Source: DASQPE01 sp041488455 (GTDB lineage: Bacteria; Gemmatimonadota; Gemmatimonadetes; Gemmatimonadales; GWC2-71-9). From it: a stretch of DNA of 64,000 bases. Position numbers and translations under genes: made by a program. The stretch lies in NCBI GenBank assembly GCA_041488455.1, contig JBGPPG010000003.1, positions 1-64,000 of the forward strand, written 5' to 3'. Below are positions 17,000 to 25,083 of the stretch, piece after piece. The notes below the pieces were generated by a model. That model searched no databases. It was not told the DNA's origin and saw nothing but the letters and a program-made list of their open reading frames with translations. The number at the start of each line of letters is the position of its first letter. The first letter of the stretch is position 1.

Positions 17000-18360
17000 C
17001 CGCTCGCGAAGTAGATCGGGGCCGGCCCCGTCGCATAGGGCGTCAGGACCCCCATGAGGCCGATGGCGTAGCACAGGAGCAGGGCGAGGGGCCGGGCCGG
17101 CAGGTCGGGCATGGCCGCGCCCGCGGCCAGGAAGACCGGCAGCAGCGCGGTCGCGTGGGCGGTCAGGCTCGCGAACATGTAGTGGGCGACGAAGAACACC
17201 ATGACGAACAGCACCAGCCTGGCGGTGGGCGGCACCGATGAGAGATCGGCGGCCATGCGGCCGGCGAACCATGTGAGGAATCCGACCCGGCCGAGCCCGT
17301 CGGCCAGCGTCACGAGGGTGGCGAACCACACGAGCATCCTCCAGGCGTCGGTGTAGCCGAGGACGTCGCGCCACGACAGCACGCCGGTGAGGATCATGAG
17401 GCAGAAGGCGATGAGCGCCGCGGTGGTCGGATTGAGCCACCGGCCGGCGAAGATCCAGAGCGCGAGCGCGAGGATCGCGATGCCCGCCATCGTCGCCTCC
17501 CGGCGGCTCAACGGGCCCATCCGCCGGAGCTCGTGGGCCGCCCAGACCGGCACCTCGCGACTGCTTGGCAGGCCGGGGGGATAGACGAGGTAGACGACCA
17601 GCGGAAGGGAGAGGAAGAGCACGAGGCCCACGGGCAGGAACCCGATAGCCCACTCGGTCCACCCGACGCGGATACCCGCGCTGTCCCGCATCAGCGAGAC
17701 CGCGAACAGATTCGCGGCATTCGCGGTGAGAAACATGGAGCTCGTGATGCCGGTCACCGCGAAGGCCGTCCACATGAGATAGGCGCCGATCCGTCGCGCG
17801 CTTCGCCCCGGCGAGGAATCATAGAGAGAGGGGATGCTCTTGATGATCGGATAGACCATTCCTCCACTCCGGGCGGTATTGGAGGGCGTGAAGGGAGCCA
17901 GCACGAGGTCGGCGAGCGCGACGGCATAGCCGAGGCCGAGGGTCCGGCGTCCGAGCCCGCGCACCAGCCCCAGCGCGATCCTCCGGCCCAGGCCGGTCTT
18001 CTCGTAGCCCAGCCCGAACATGAAGGCGACGAAGATGAGCCACACCGTGCTGTGCGAGAAGCCGGACAGCGCCCATCGAATCGCATCGTCCGGCGACGGC
18101 GCCACGAGACTGAGGGCGGTGGCGGTCGTGATCCCGAGAATCCCCACGACGGGGCCGGGCAAGGGCTCGGTGATCAGCGCGGCGACCACGGTCGCGAACA
18201 ACGCGAAGTACCGCCAGGCCGTGGGCGACAGGCCGGACGGCGGGGGACCGAGCAGGAGGGCCGCCCCGAGAGCAAGGGGGATGAGCGCCCGGACGAAGCG
18301 AATCGCTAGTCCCCTGTTGGCATGGCGCCCGATTCTCCGCCGCTGATGCGCCGTCTTCAA
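16891..18360 (-). CDS. DASS/SLC13-family anion transporter
   Basis: A 489-residue, 11-12 segment membrane protein of the divalent anion:Na+ symporter family. The two substrate-loop motifs are recognisable: APFTPSNTARSGGMVYPI in the first half and TPYATGPAPIYFASGY in the second, both typical of di/tricarboxylate carriers. The start is uncertain: no ATG precedes the conserved RFVRALIPLALG segment closely, so I use TTG at 18360. An ATG at 18471 would nearly abut the divergent hlyD start. Substrate could be succinate, citrate, tartrate or a related acid. Confidence 0.82.
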   Translation of the reverse strand: MKTAHQRRRIGRHANRGLAIRFVRALIPLALGAALLLGPPPSGLSPTAWRYFALFATVVAALITEPLPGPVVGILGITTATALSLVAPSPDDAIRWALSGFSHSTVWLIFVAFMFGLGYEKTGLGRRIALGLVRGLGRRTLGLGYAVALADLVLAPFTPSNTARSGGMVYPIIKSIPSLYDSSPGRSARRIGAYLMWTAFAVTGITSSMFLTANAANLFAVSLMRDSAGIRVGWTEWAIGFLPVGLVLFLSLPLVVYLVYPPGLPSSREVPVWAAHELRRMGPLSRREATMAGIAILALALWIFAGRWLNPTTAALIAFCLMILTGVLSWRDVLGYTDAWRMLVWFATLVTLADGLGRVGFLTWFAGRMAADLSSVPPTARLVLFVMVFFVAHYMFASLTAHATALLPVFLAAGAAMPDLPARPLALLLCYAIGLMGVLTPYATGPAPIYFASGYISRPAFWALGGIFGAFFLLTLLALGVPWLLSGTP

Positions 18361-18465
18361 GGCCCGGCCGGGATGCTGGGACCGGGGTGCCCCAGAGGCT
18401 CCGGACTGAGGCCCGACGGTCCCAGCTCCAAGGGCCCGACCCTCGGGAAAACGGTACGTTGCCAG

Positions 18466-18480
18466 TGGCATGTCGCTTGC
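18466..18480 (+). promoter_or_regulatory. Sigma-54 promoter before the HlyD/ABC operon
   Basis: TGGCATGTCGCTTGC matches the -24/-12 consensus with exact spacing. Predicted start about 18492, 3 bases before the ATG at 18495. About 91-94 bases upstream of the -12 element lies a TGGG/CCCA inverted pair (18377-18394) with wider spacing than the two other copies. Confidence 0.7.
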
Positions 18481-18494
18481 GACGAGCGGAGTCC

Positions 18495-19661
18495 ATGACA
18501 CCCGGAGGGCAAGAGAGCGCGCCGCCGGGGCCGGCCCCGGCGCGCCCGCTGCCGGGCTCGGGCCGGGCGCGCCGCTGGCTGGCGGGCGGCGCCATCGCGC
18601 TGGCGCTCGGGCTGCTCGCGACGTTTGCCGCGCCCCGGATCCTGTCATGGCTCCGTCCGGCGGCGCCGCCCGGACTGCTGTCGGCGAGCGGCCGGATCGA
18701 GGGACGCATCACGACGCTCACGCCGAAGACGGGGGCGTGGGTCGTGGCCCTGCACGTGGACGAGGGCCAGGCGGTACGCCAGGGCCAGCTCCTCGCGACA
18801 CTGGATGACCGCGCCCAGCGTGAGCGGGTGCGGGCGGCGGAAGAACAGGTCAACGCGCTGGCCCGGAAGCTCGTCGCGGCCAATGCCCAGCTCGAGATGA
18901 TCGAGCGGCAGACGACACTCCAGACCGAGCAGGCCGCGGCGGCTCTGCGCGAGAGCGAGGCCCGGGTGCGGCGCACACGCGCCGGCCTCCGGCAGGCCGA
19001 GCGCGACGCGCAGCGTGCGGCCGTGCTCGTCGCCAAGGAGCTGATCGCCCCGCAGGAGGGCGAGCACGCCCGGCTCCGCGTCGAGGTCGAGGAGAACGCG
19101 GTCAAGGAGGCGGAAGAGGCGCTCGTGAGCAGCGAGAAGCAGCTCGCCCTCGCGCGTGTGGGCCTCCAGCAGATCGAGATCGTGCGCGCGGAGCGCGACG
19201 CGCTGGCGCGGCAGCGCGCTCAAGGGGAGGCCCAGGTCGCCGAGCAGCGGAGCCACGTCGCGGACTTCGCGGTGCGGAGCCCGATCGATGGCCGGGTACT
19301 CACCCGCACCGTCGAGCGCGGTGAGCGCGTGGAAGCCGGCACGCCGCTCTTCACCCTGATCGATCTCGATCGACTCTACGTGAAGATCTACGTGCCGGAG
19401 CCCAGCATCGGCAAGGTGGCCCTGGGGCAGGAGGCGCGGGTGTCCGTGGACGCCTACCCTGGCCGCGCGTTCCCGGCCCGGGTGAGCCGGGTATCGCAAG
19501 AGGCGGAGTTCACCCCCAAGAACGTCGAGACGCGGGAGGAGCGCGTCAAGCTGGTGTTCGCGGTCGAGGTCGCGCTCGGCGAGAATCCGGGGGGCGTGCT
19601 CAAGCCCGGGATGCCCGCCGACGCGGTGATCCGCTGGCAGGCGGACGCGTCGTGGCGGTGA
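18495..19661 (+). CDS. HlyD-family membrane fusion protein
   Basis: A 388-residue periplasmic adaptor with a proline-rich N-terminus, one membrane anchor (about residues 31-48), a split lipoyl/barrel-sandwich domain (GRIEGRITTLTPKTGAWV and VRSPIDGRVLTRTVERGE), a long alpha-helical coiled-coil hairpin (about 110-235) and a beta-barrel ending VLKPGMPADAVI. It resembles YhiI/YbhG, partners of ABC-2 exporters. It would link the ABC transporter encoded next to an outer-membrane channel not present here. The 3' end overlaps the ABC gene by 10 bases. Confidence 0.92.
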   Translation: MTPGGQESAPPGPAPARPLPGSGRARRWLAGGAIALALGLLATFAAPRILSWLRPAAPPGLLSASGRIEGRITTLTPKTGAWVVALHVDEGQAVRQGQLLATLDDRAQRERVRAAEEQVNALARKLVAANAQLEMIERQTTLQTEQAAAALRESEARVRRTRAGLRQAERDAQRAAVLVAKELIAPQEGEHARLRVEVEENAVKEAEEALVSSEKQLALARVGLQQIEIVRAERDALARQRAQGEAQVAEQRSHVADFAVRSPIDGRVLTRTVERGERVEAGTPLFTLIDLDRLYVKIYVPEPSIGKVALGQEARVSVDAYPGRAFPARVSRVSQEAEFTPKNVETREERVKLVFAVEVALGENPGGVLKPGMPADAVIRWQADASWR

Positions 19662-21583
19662 GCGGGTCCGCCGCGGTCACGGTCGGGAACCTGTGCCGGA
19701 CCTACCGGCGGGGTCGCATCCGAGCGGTGTCCGATGTCTCGTTCGAGGTGCCGCGCGGCGAGGTGTTCGGCCTGATCGGCCCCGACGGTGCCGGCAAGAC
19801 CAGCGTCCTCCAGGTCCTGGCCGGGGTCCTACGTGCCGATGCCGGCGCGGCCCGCGTGGCCGGCGTGGACGTGATCCGGGATCCGGAGGCGGTGAAGGAA
19901 GCCATCGGGTACATGCCCCAGGGCCTCGGGCAGAACCTCTATGACTCGCTCACCGTGCAGGAGAACATCGAGTTCTTCCGCGATCTGCGCCGGGTCCCGC
20001 GGGCGCAGTACGGCGACAACCGCGAGCGACTCCTGCGGATGACGCGGCTCGGGCGATTCCTCGACCGCCCGGCCGGCCAGCTCTCGGGGGGGATGCGCCA
20101 GAAGCTGGCCCTCATCTGCACGCTGATCCACCTGCCGGACGTGCTCCTGCTGGACGAGCCCACCACCGGCGTCGATCCCATCTCCCGCCGCGACTTCTGG
20201 TCGATCATCCACACGCTGGTGGCGAGCCGGGGCGTGACCGTGCTGATGACCACCGCCTACATGGACGAAGCCGAGCGCTGCCACCGGGTGAGCCTCATGC
20301 ACGACGGCGCGGTGATCGCGGCCGGCGGCCCGGACGAGCTGACCGCCGCGCTCGCGGGTCGCGTCTGGAGCGTCCGGAGCCCCCATCCCGACGACGTCGT
20401 TGCGGCATTGACGAAGGGCGAGGGCGCCCAGTCCATGGCGCTCGCGGGAGGCGAGGTGCGCGTGCTCTGGCGTGTCCCCGGGCGCGATCCGAGTGGCGAG
20501 CTCGGTGCCGCCGGTCTCACCGGGTTCGCGGTCGAGGTGGTCCCGCCGAGCTTCGAGGACGTGTTCGTGGAGTCTCTGACCCGGGAGCGGCCCGCGCCGC
20601 CCGCCGGGGCGCCCGCCCTGCTCGCCGCGCCTCGCGTCACGTTCGTCGGGAGCGCGGTGATCGCGGATCGCCTCACGTGTCGGTTCGGGCGCTTCACCGC
20701 GGTGGACGAGGTGAGCCTGACCCTCGCCGAAGGTGAGATCCTGGGGCTCCTCGGGCCCAACGGCGCCGGCAAGACGACCCTGATCCGGATGCTCTGCGGG
20801 CTCCAGGCGCCGGCGGGCGGCGCGGCCACCGTCGCCGGATTCGACGTGCGGCGAGCCGGGACCGCGCTGCGGAGTCACATCGGCTACATGTCCCAGCGCT
20901 TCTCGCTCTACCCGGACCAGACCGTCCTGGAGAACCTCCGCCTGTCCGCCGGTCTCTACGGGATCCCGCGGGCCGAGCGGCCGGGCCGCATCGAGGCGCT
21001 GCACACGAGGGGGGGGCGGGTGTGCGGCGGCCTCCGCCCGCCCCGGGGGGTGGCGCAGGGGGGGGGGCCGCGGCTCGCCCTCGCCAGCGCGATGCTGCAC
21101 GAGCCAAGGGTGCTGTTCCTCGACGAGCCGACCGCGGGAGTGGACCCGCTCGCCCGCCGCCAGTTCTGGGATCTCGTGCACCTGCTGGCCCACCAGCACG
21201 GGGTCGCGGTGCTGGTCTCCACCCACTATATGGACGAGGCCACGCACTGCGATCTTCTGGGCTTCATGCACGAGGGCCGCCTCGTCGCGCTCGGCCGCCC
21301 GGCCGAGCTGACCCGGCGGGCCCGCGCCGAGGGCGGCCCGATGTTCTCGGTGGACGCGGCCGAGTTCGCCCAGGCCTTCACGCTCCTGCGTCCGCGCTTT
21401 CCGGACGCGATGCTCCACGGCCGGCACGTCCGCTGGCAGACCCGGCAGCCCGACGCGGACACCCTGGCCGCGCGGGAGGCGCTGGCCGCCGCCGGCCTCG
21501 CCGCCTCCATCGAGGTCCGGCCCCTGTCGATGGAGGACACCTTCGTCAGCGTGTTGCGAGGCGCCGGGCTCGGCCATGCCTAG
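19652..21583 (+). CDS. Fused double ABC transporter ATPase (second domain damaged)
   Basis: A 643-residue protein with two ABC nucleotide-binding domains in tandem, as in RbbA/YhiH-type exporters. Domain 1 has Walker A GPDGAGKT (43-50), signature LSGGM, LLDEPTTGVDP. Domain 2 has Walker A GPNGAGKT (368-375) and LFLDEPTAGVDP. The signature LSGG of domain 2 is missing: residues about 451-473 are a Gly/Arg-rich stretch encoded by G runs (21008-21068), after which the frame returns to normal (LALASAMLHEPRVLF). Two compensating indels, probably sequencing faults, explain this best. Start GTG at 19652 lies inside hlyD. Confidence 0.88.
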   Translation: MAVSGSAAVTVGNLCRTYRRGRIRAVSDVSFEVPRGEVFGLIGPDGAGKTSVLQVLAGVLRADAGAARVAGVDVIRDPEAVKEAIGYMPQGLGQNLYDSLTVQENIEFFRDLRRVPRAQYGDNRERLLRMTRLGRFLDRPAGQLSGGMRQKLALICTLIHLPDVLLLDEPTTGVDPISRRDFWSIIHTLVASRGVTVLMTTAYMDEAERCHRVSLMHDGAVIAAGGPDELTAALAGRVWSVRSPHPDDVVAALTKGEGAQSMALAGGEVRVLWRVPGRDPSGELGAAGLTGFAVEVVPPSFEDVFVESLTRERPAPPAGAPALLAAPRVTFVGSAVIADRLTCRFGRFTAVDEVSLTLAEGEILGLLGPNGAGKTTLIRMLCGLQAPAGGAATVAGFDVRRAGTALRSHIGYMSQRFSLYPDQTVLENLRLSAGLYGIPRAERPGRIEALHTRGGRVCGGLRPPRGVAQGGGPRLALASAMLHEPRVLFLDEPTAGVDPLARRQFWDLVHLLAHQHGVAVLVSTHYMDEATHCDLLGFMHEGRLVALGRPAELTRRARAEGGPMFSVDAAEFAQAFTLLRPRFPDAMLHGRHVRWQTRQPDADTLAAREALAAAGLAASIEVRPLSMEDTFVSVLRGAGLGHA

Positions 21584-22721
21584 GATGCCTGGCGATCGTG
21601 CGCTGGCGATCGCGCGGAAGGAGACGCGACAGCTCCTCCGCGACCCCACGTACCTGGGCCTCGCGATCGTCGTGCCGCTGCTGCTCATCCTCCTCCTCGG
21701 CTATCAGCTCTCGCTGGACGTCAAGGGGCTCCTGGTGGCGGTGGTGGACCACGACCGCTCCCGGTGGAGCCGGGAGTACATCGACGGGGTCGTCCACTCC
21801 GAGTACTTCCGGCTCGTCGGCGTGCTCGACGGCGCGGAGGAAGCGCGGGAATGGGTCCGCTCGGGCCGGGCCCGCGTGGTCATCGACATTCCGCCCGACT
21901 TCGGACGGCGGCTCAGCGCCGGCGAGTCCGCCACCCTGGGCGTGACCGTGGATGGCTCGTTCCCGACCCGCGGCCAGATCGGGGCGGCCTACGTGGAGGC
22001 GATCAGCGCGCAGTACAACCAGCGGCTCCTGCGCGAGTACCTCGTCCGCCACGGCGCGGGAGACGACCGGTTGTGGCCCGTCCAGATGGAGCTGGCCGTC
22101 TGGTACAACCCCACGCTCGAGAGCAAGAACTTCATCGTGCCCGGCATGCTGGTCGTGATCCTCATGATATTCCCGCCGCTGCTGAGCGCGCTGCTGATCG
22201 TGCGCGAGCGCGAGAGCGGCACCATTCTCAATCTCTACTGCTCGCCGGCGAGCCGGTGGGACATCCTGGCCGGCAAGGCGTTGCCGTACGTGGCCGTCTC
22301 GTTCCTCGACTTCCTGCTGATCTTCGCGGTCAGCATCTGGCTCTTCCGCGTCCGGTTCGTGGGCGCGGTGTGGATCCTGGCGGTGGGCGCGCTGCTCTAC
22401 TCGGTCTGCATGGTGGGCCTCGGTCTGCTGATCTCCACGGTGACGCGAAGCCAGCTCGCCGCGATGCTCGCCACGTTTCTCGGCGCGGTGGCCCCCGCCT
22501 TCACGTTCTCCGGCATCTTCACGCCGGCCGGGAGCCTGGACCCGGTCGGCCGGTTCGTGAGCCGCCTGATCCCCGCCACGTACTTCATGGATGTCGTCCG
22601 CGGCAGCTATCTCAAGGGCGGCGACGTCGCCGCGTACGTGCCGAGCCTGCTGATCCTCCTGCTCTACGCCGTGGTCATCTCCACCGCGGCCTGGCTCAGC
22701 CTCCGGAAACGGCTCGGCTGA
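21576..22721 (+). CDS. ABC-2 type exporter permease, first copy
   Basis: A 381-residue permease: N-terminal ARKETRQLLRDPTYLG, one membrane segment, a large periplasmic domain (about 45-175), then a cluster of five to six membrane segments with the conserved cytoplasmic RERESGTILNLYCSP and the late YFMDVVRGSYLKG. This is the YhhJ/YbhS layout. With the second permease it forms a heterodimeric export channel driven by the fused ATPase. It overlaps the ATPase gene by 8 bases and the next gene by one (TGATG). Confidence 0.92.
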   Translation: MPRMPGDRALAIARKETRQLLRDPTYLGLAIVVPLLLILLLGYQLSLDVKGLLVAVVDHDRSRWSREYIDGVVHSEYFRLVGVLDGAEEAREWVRSGRARVVIDIPPDFGRRLSAGESATLGVTVDGSFPTRGQIGAAYVEAISAQYNQRLLREYLVRHGAGDDRLWPVQMELAVWYNPTLESKNFIVPGMLVVILMIFPPLLSALLIVRERESGTILNLYCSPASRWDILAGKALPYVAVSFLDFLLIFAVSIWLFRVRFVGAVWILAVGALLYSVCMVGLGLLISTVTRSQLAAMLATFLGAVAPAFTFSGIFTPAGSLDPVGRFVSRLIPATYFMDVVRGSYLKGGDVAAYVPSLLILLLYAVVISTAAWLSLRKRLG

Positions 22722-23839
22722 TGGGCAGCCGTCTCGCGGCCATGATCCGGAAGGAGTGGAGCCAGCTCTTCCGGGACGTGCCCATCCTCCTGTTCGTGAT
22801 CTGGGCCTTCACGGGCGCCGTCTACACCGGGGGTCACGGCGTGGGCGCCGAGCTCCGGAACTATCCCATGGCCGTGCTCGATCTCTCCCGCAGCGCGGAG
22901 AGCCGCGAGCTGCTGTCCCGATTCCGCGCGCCGTACTTCAAGATCGTCGGCCATGTCTCGGGCGACGCCGAGCTGGTGCGCTGGCTCGATGGGGGCCGGG
23001 CCAGCCTGGTCCTCGTCATTCCGGCGGATTTCGATCGCCGCGCTCAGCAGGGCGGCGCGCGGTTCCAGGTGATCTCGGACGGCAGCCAGTCCATGTCAGC
23101 GACGATCGCCGGGGCGCACATCGCCGGCATCGCCGGCCGCTACAGCGTGGAGCTGCTGGAGGCCCGGATGGGCGTGGCCCACGGCCGCCTGCCGCAGGTG
23201 GATGCCCGCGTCCGCGTGGAGTACAACCCGAATCTCGTCGAGACGTGGTTCTCCGGCCTGCTCGAGGTCTTCAACCAGGTCACCATGATCGCGATGCTGC
23301 TGGCCGCCGCCGCCATGGTGCGGGAGCGCGAGCACGGCACGATCGAGCATCTGCTGGTGAGCCCGCTGCGGTCCTGGGAGCTGTTCACCGCGAAGGTCGT
23401 GCCGGTGGTCGTCCTGGTGCCGCTGGCCGCCCTCGGCTCGGTGTTCGGGATCGTCCACGGGGTGTTCGCCACCCCCATCCGGGGCAGTGTCGCGCTGTTC
23501 TACGCGGTGACCGTGATCTACGTCTTCGCCCTGGCGAGCCTGGGCCTCACCATCGCGGTCCTGGCCCGCAACCTCGGCCAGGCGATGCTGCTCCTCCTCC
23601 TGATCCTGTACCCGATGATGCTGCTCTCGGGCGCCTTCACCCCGCCCGAGAGCATGGGGCCGCTCATGCGGTACGCGAGCCTCGTGTCCCCGGTGCGCCA
23701 CTACGTCGATTTCGGCTACCAGGTCCTCTTCAAGGGGAACGGTCTGGCGTATGTCTGGCCGGACGTGGCGGGCATCCTGGCGCTGGGCGTGCTGCTGTTC
23801 GCGATCTCCATCCGGCGCTTCGCGCGGCTCGCGCGCTGA
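22721..23839 (+). CDS. ABC-2 type exporter permease, second copy
   Basis: A 372-residue paralogue of the preceding permease with the same plan: MIRKEWSQLFRDVPIL, periplasmic domain, REREHGTIEHLLVSPL, MLLSGAFTPPESMGPLM and a last membrane segment before a basic tail. Sequence divergence from the first copy indicates an old duplication. This is the last gene of the four-gene hlyD operon; a perfect 9-bp inverted repeat follows at 23913-23933. Confidence 0.92.
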   Translation: MGSRLAAMIRKEWSQLFRDVPILLFVIWAFTGAVYTGGHGVGAELRNYPMAVLDLSRSAESRELLSRFRAPYFKIVGHVSGDAELVRWLDGGRASLVLVIPADFDRRAQQGGARFQVISDGSQSMSATIAGAHIAGIAGRYSVELLEARMGVAHGRLPQVDARVRVEYNPNLVETWFSGLLEVFNQVTMIAMLLAAAAMVREREHGTIEHLLVSPLRSWELFTAKVVPVVVLVPLAALGSVFGIVHGVFATPIRGSVALFYAVTVIYVFALASLGLTIAVLARNLGQAMLLLLLILYPMMLLSGAFTPPESMGPLMRYASLVSPVRHYVDFGYQVLFKGNGLAYVWPDVAGILALGVLLFAISIRRFARLAR

Positions 23840-23873
23840 CCGCCGGTCGGTCGGCGCTCCGCGCCGGTTTGTC

Positions 23874-23886
23874 TGGGGCCGGCCCA
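23874..23886. promoter_or_regulatory. Candidate activator site upstream of sigma-54 promoter (TGGG-N5-CCCA)
   Basis: TGGGGCCGGCCCA has the same TGGG-N5-CCCA symmetry as the site at 13131-13143. Its centre lies 95 bases before the -12 G of the promoter at 23962-23976, practically the same distance as in the other case. Confidence 0.38.
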
Positions 23887-23912
23887 CCCCATTTGTGGCG
23901 CGCCCGCCCCAA

Positions 23913-23933
23913 GCGTCGCGGGAGCCGCGACGC
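23913..23933. repeat. Perfect 9-bp inverted repeat
   Basis: GCGTCGCGG, a 3-base loop, then CCGCGACGC. It stands between the end of the ABC operon and a sigma-54 promoter. It has no T-run, so it is a weak terminator candidate; its centre is about 65 bases before the predicted start, so it may instead be a protein-binding site. Confidence 0.55.
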
Positions 23934-23961
23934 AAGTTCCTGAAATGACGCGCGTTCGGCC

Positions 23962-23976
23962 TGGCATCGAGCTTGT
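23962..23976 (+). promoter_or_regulatory. Sigma-54 promoter before the small membrane protein
   Basis: TGGCATCGAGCTTGT has the -24 TGGCA and TTG at the right spacing, with T for C at the last position. Predicted start about 23988, giving a 43-base leader with a good Shine-Dalgarno before the ATG at 24031. Confidence 0.5.
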
Positions 23977-24030
23977 AATACGGAGGGGCAGGGAACGGAT
24001 GCAGTGGCCGGTACTCAAAGGGAGGCTGCC

Positions 24031-24180
24031 ATGCTGTGGACGATCGTGGTGATTCTTCTGGTGCTGTGGGCGCTCGGCATGTTGAGTGCGTACACGGCCG
24101 GCGGGCTGGTCCATCTCCTGCTGGTGATCGCGATCATCGCCATCGTGATCCAGTTCGTGAGCGGTCGACGGTCCATCTGA
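24031..24180 (+). CDS. Small membrane protein, lmo0937 family
   Basis: A 49-residue protein consisting of two hydrophobic segments (MLWTIVVILLVLWALGML and LLLVIAIIAIVIQFV) around a short Gly-rich turn (SAYTAGGLVH), with a basic end. This is the lmo0937-family layout, small proteins that often appear with stress genes. AAAGGGAGG lies 5-13 bases before the ATG. No biochemical role is known to me. It is preceded by a sigma-54 promoter. Confidence 0.85.
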   Translation: MLWTIVVILLVLWALGMLSAYTAGGLVHLLLVIAIIAIVIQFVSGRRSI

Positions 24181-24233
24181 CCTCGTGACCGCCCAGGCAT
24201 CATCCCCGGGTCGACCAGTTGATCCTCGCTCAT

Positions 24234-24260
24234 GTCACGCCCGACCGGGCGAGGTGTGAC
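24234..24260 (+). promoter_or_regulatory. Hairpin covering the ribosome binding site of the next gene
   Basis: GTCAC (24234-24238) pairs with GTGAC (24256-24260), and GCCCG (24239-24243) pairs with CGGGC (24246-24250). The 5-base bulge GAGGT is the likely Shine-Dalgarno, and the ATG starts at 24261. Folding of the mRNA would limit translation. Confidence 0.35.
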
Positions 24261-24470
24261 ATGGCCACCGACCCAGAGATCCAGACGTTCGTGCAGCGTC
24301 GCCACGGCTTCGTCCCGAAGATCGGATGGATCGCGCATGTCAAGGAGGTTCACGGCATCCCGACGCTCCGCGGGGCGGACCGGGCCCATCGTGATCGTGA
24401 TGTCGAGCCGTGCCCGTCCGAGAAGCGGGAAGCAATCGAAGAAGCGCTGCGGCATTTCGGCATGATGTGA
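24261..24470 (+). CDS. Small conserved hypothetical protein
   Basis: A 69-residue soluble protein: MATDPEIQTFVQRRHGFVP, then IGWIAHVKEVHGIP, a variable Arg/Asp-rich middle, and a conserved-looking end CPSEKREAIEEALRHFGMM. I recall similar short proteins from environmental genomes with no assigned role. It contains no membrane segment or metal motif. The start is chosen from GAGGTG just upstream, which is sequestered in a predicted hairpin. Confidence 0.6.
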   Translation: MATDPEIQTFVQRRHGFVPKIGWIAHVKEVHGIPTLRGADRAHRDRDVEPCPSEKREAIEEALRHFGMM

Positions 24471-24501
24471 CGGCCGCGGGGGACCGCGGCGGGAGGACGG
24501 C

Positions 24502-24835
24502 GTGAAGGTCTACTTGATCGCCCCAAGAATCCTGAATCGTTCTGGACCTTCGACCGCGTGCTGGGTGCGTGTTCCCCAACCTCGCGTTGCCGACGGTCGC
24601 GGGGCTGACGCTGCCGCCCCACGAGGTCGTGCTCTGCGACGAGAACGTCGAGCCGGTCGACCTCGACACGGACGCCGATGTGGTCGGGATCACCGGGTTC
24701 GTGGTCCACAAGCGGCGGATGCTCGAGCTCGCCGAGGCCTTCCGGCGCCGCGGGAAGCTGGTCGTTCGCGGGCGGCCCCGGGCACAGCGTCGCGAAGGCG
24801 CCGGCCGGCGCCAGGGCGGCCGGCTCCTGTCGTAA
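24502..24835 (+). pseudogene. Remnant of a B12-binding radical-SAM protein
   Basis: Three reading frames together give the start of a B12-binding domain: MKVYLIAPR from the GTG at 24502, NPESFWTFDRVLGA from 24528 in a second frame, and FPNLALPTVAGLTLPPHEVV and DADVVGITGFVVHKRRMLEL in a third frame from about 24572. After GKLVV the frame is lost again and the radical-SAM half is absent. A Shine-Dalgarno GGGAGG remains before the start. This is either a decayed gene or heavily damaged sequence; it cannot make the enzyme as read. The stretch from 24836 to 24990 shows no gene. Confidence 0.72.
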
Positions 24836-24991
24836 GGGGGCTCCCTGCCTGCGCTCGGCCCACCAGCACGGGCCAAGCCGTCGGGAGCGGGGCGGCGCGT
24901 CTGGGGCGCGCACGCCGCGGCGTAGCGGTCCTGTCCCACTCGTGGCACGCGCTCCGCCCGCCAACATCTCGAATCCTCTGCGATATCAGCT

Positions 24992-25006
24992 TGGCACCTC
25001 GCTTGC
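24992..25006 (+). promoter_or_regulatory. Sigma-54 promoter before the BON lipoprotein
   Basis: TGGCACCTCGCTTGC, preceded by T and followed by TTT, is a full consensus sigma-54 promoter. Predicted start about 25018, leader 66 bases. A partial copy of the activator-site palindrome (CGGTCCTGTCCCA, 24926-24938) is centred 73 bases before the -12 G, two helical turns nearer than in the two best cases. Confidence 0.75.
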
Positions 25007-25083
25007 TTTGGACGTCTTCAAGCGGGGGATACGGGCCCGAGTGATGCACCACCCTGATCGAAATAGGGAAGGAGATTCTGGCC

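Noticed and set aside
18361..18648. Longer N-terminus of the DASS transporter
   Set aside because: It would overlap the hlyD promoter and gene and has Arg/Ala/Pro-rich, non-family sequence.
19829..21688. A 619-codon open frame opposite the ABC ATPase
   Set aside because: It is a high-GC shadow with His/Arg/Gly-rich, unfamily-like composition; the plus strand carries clear ABC motifs.
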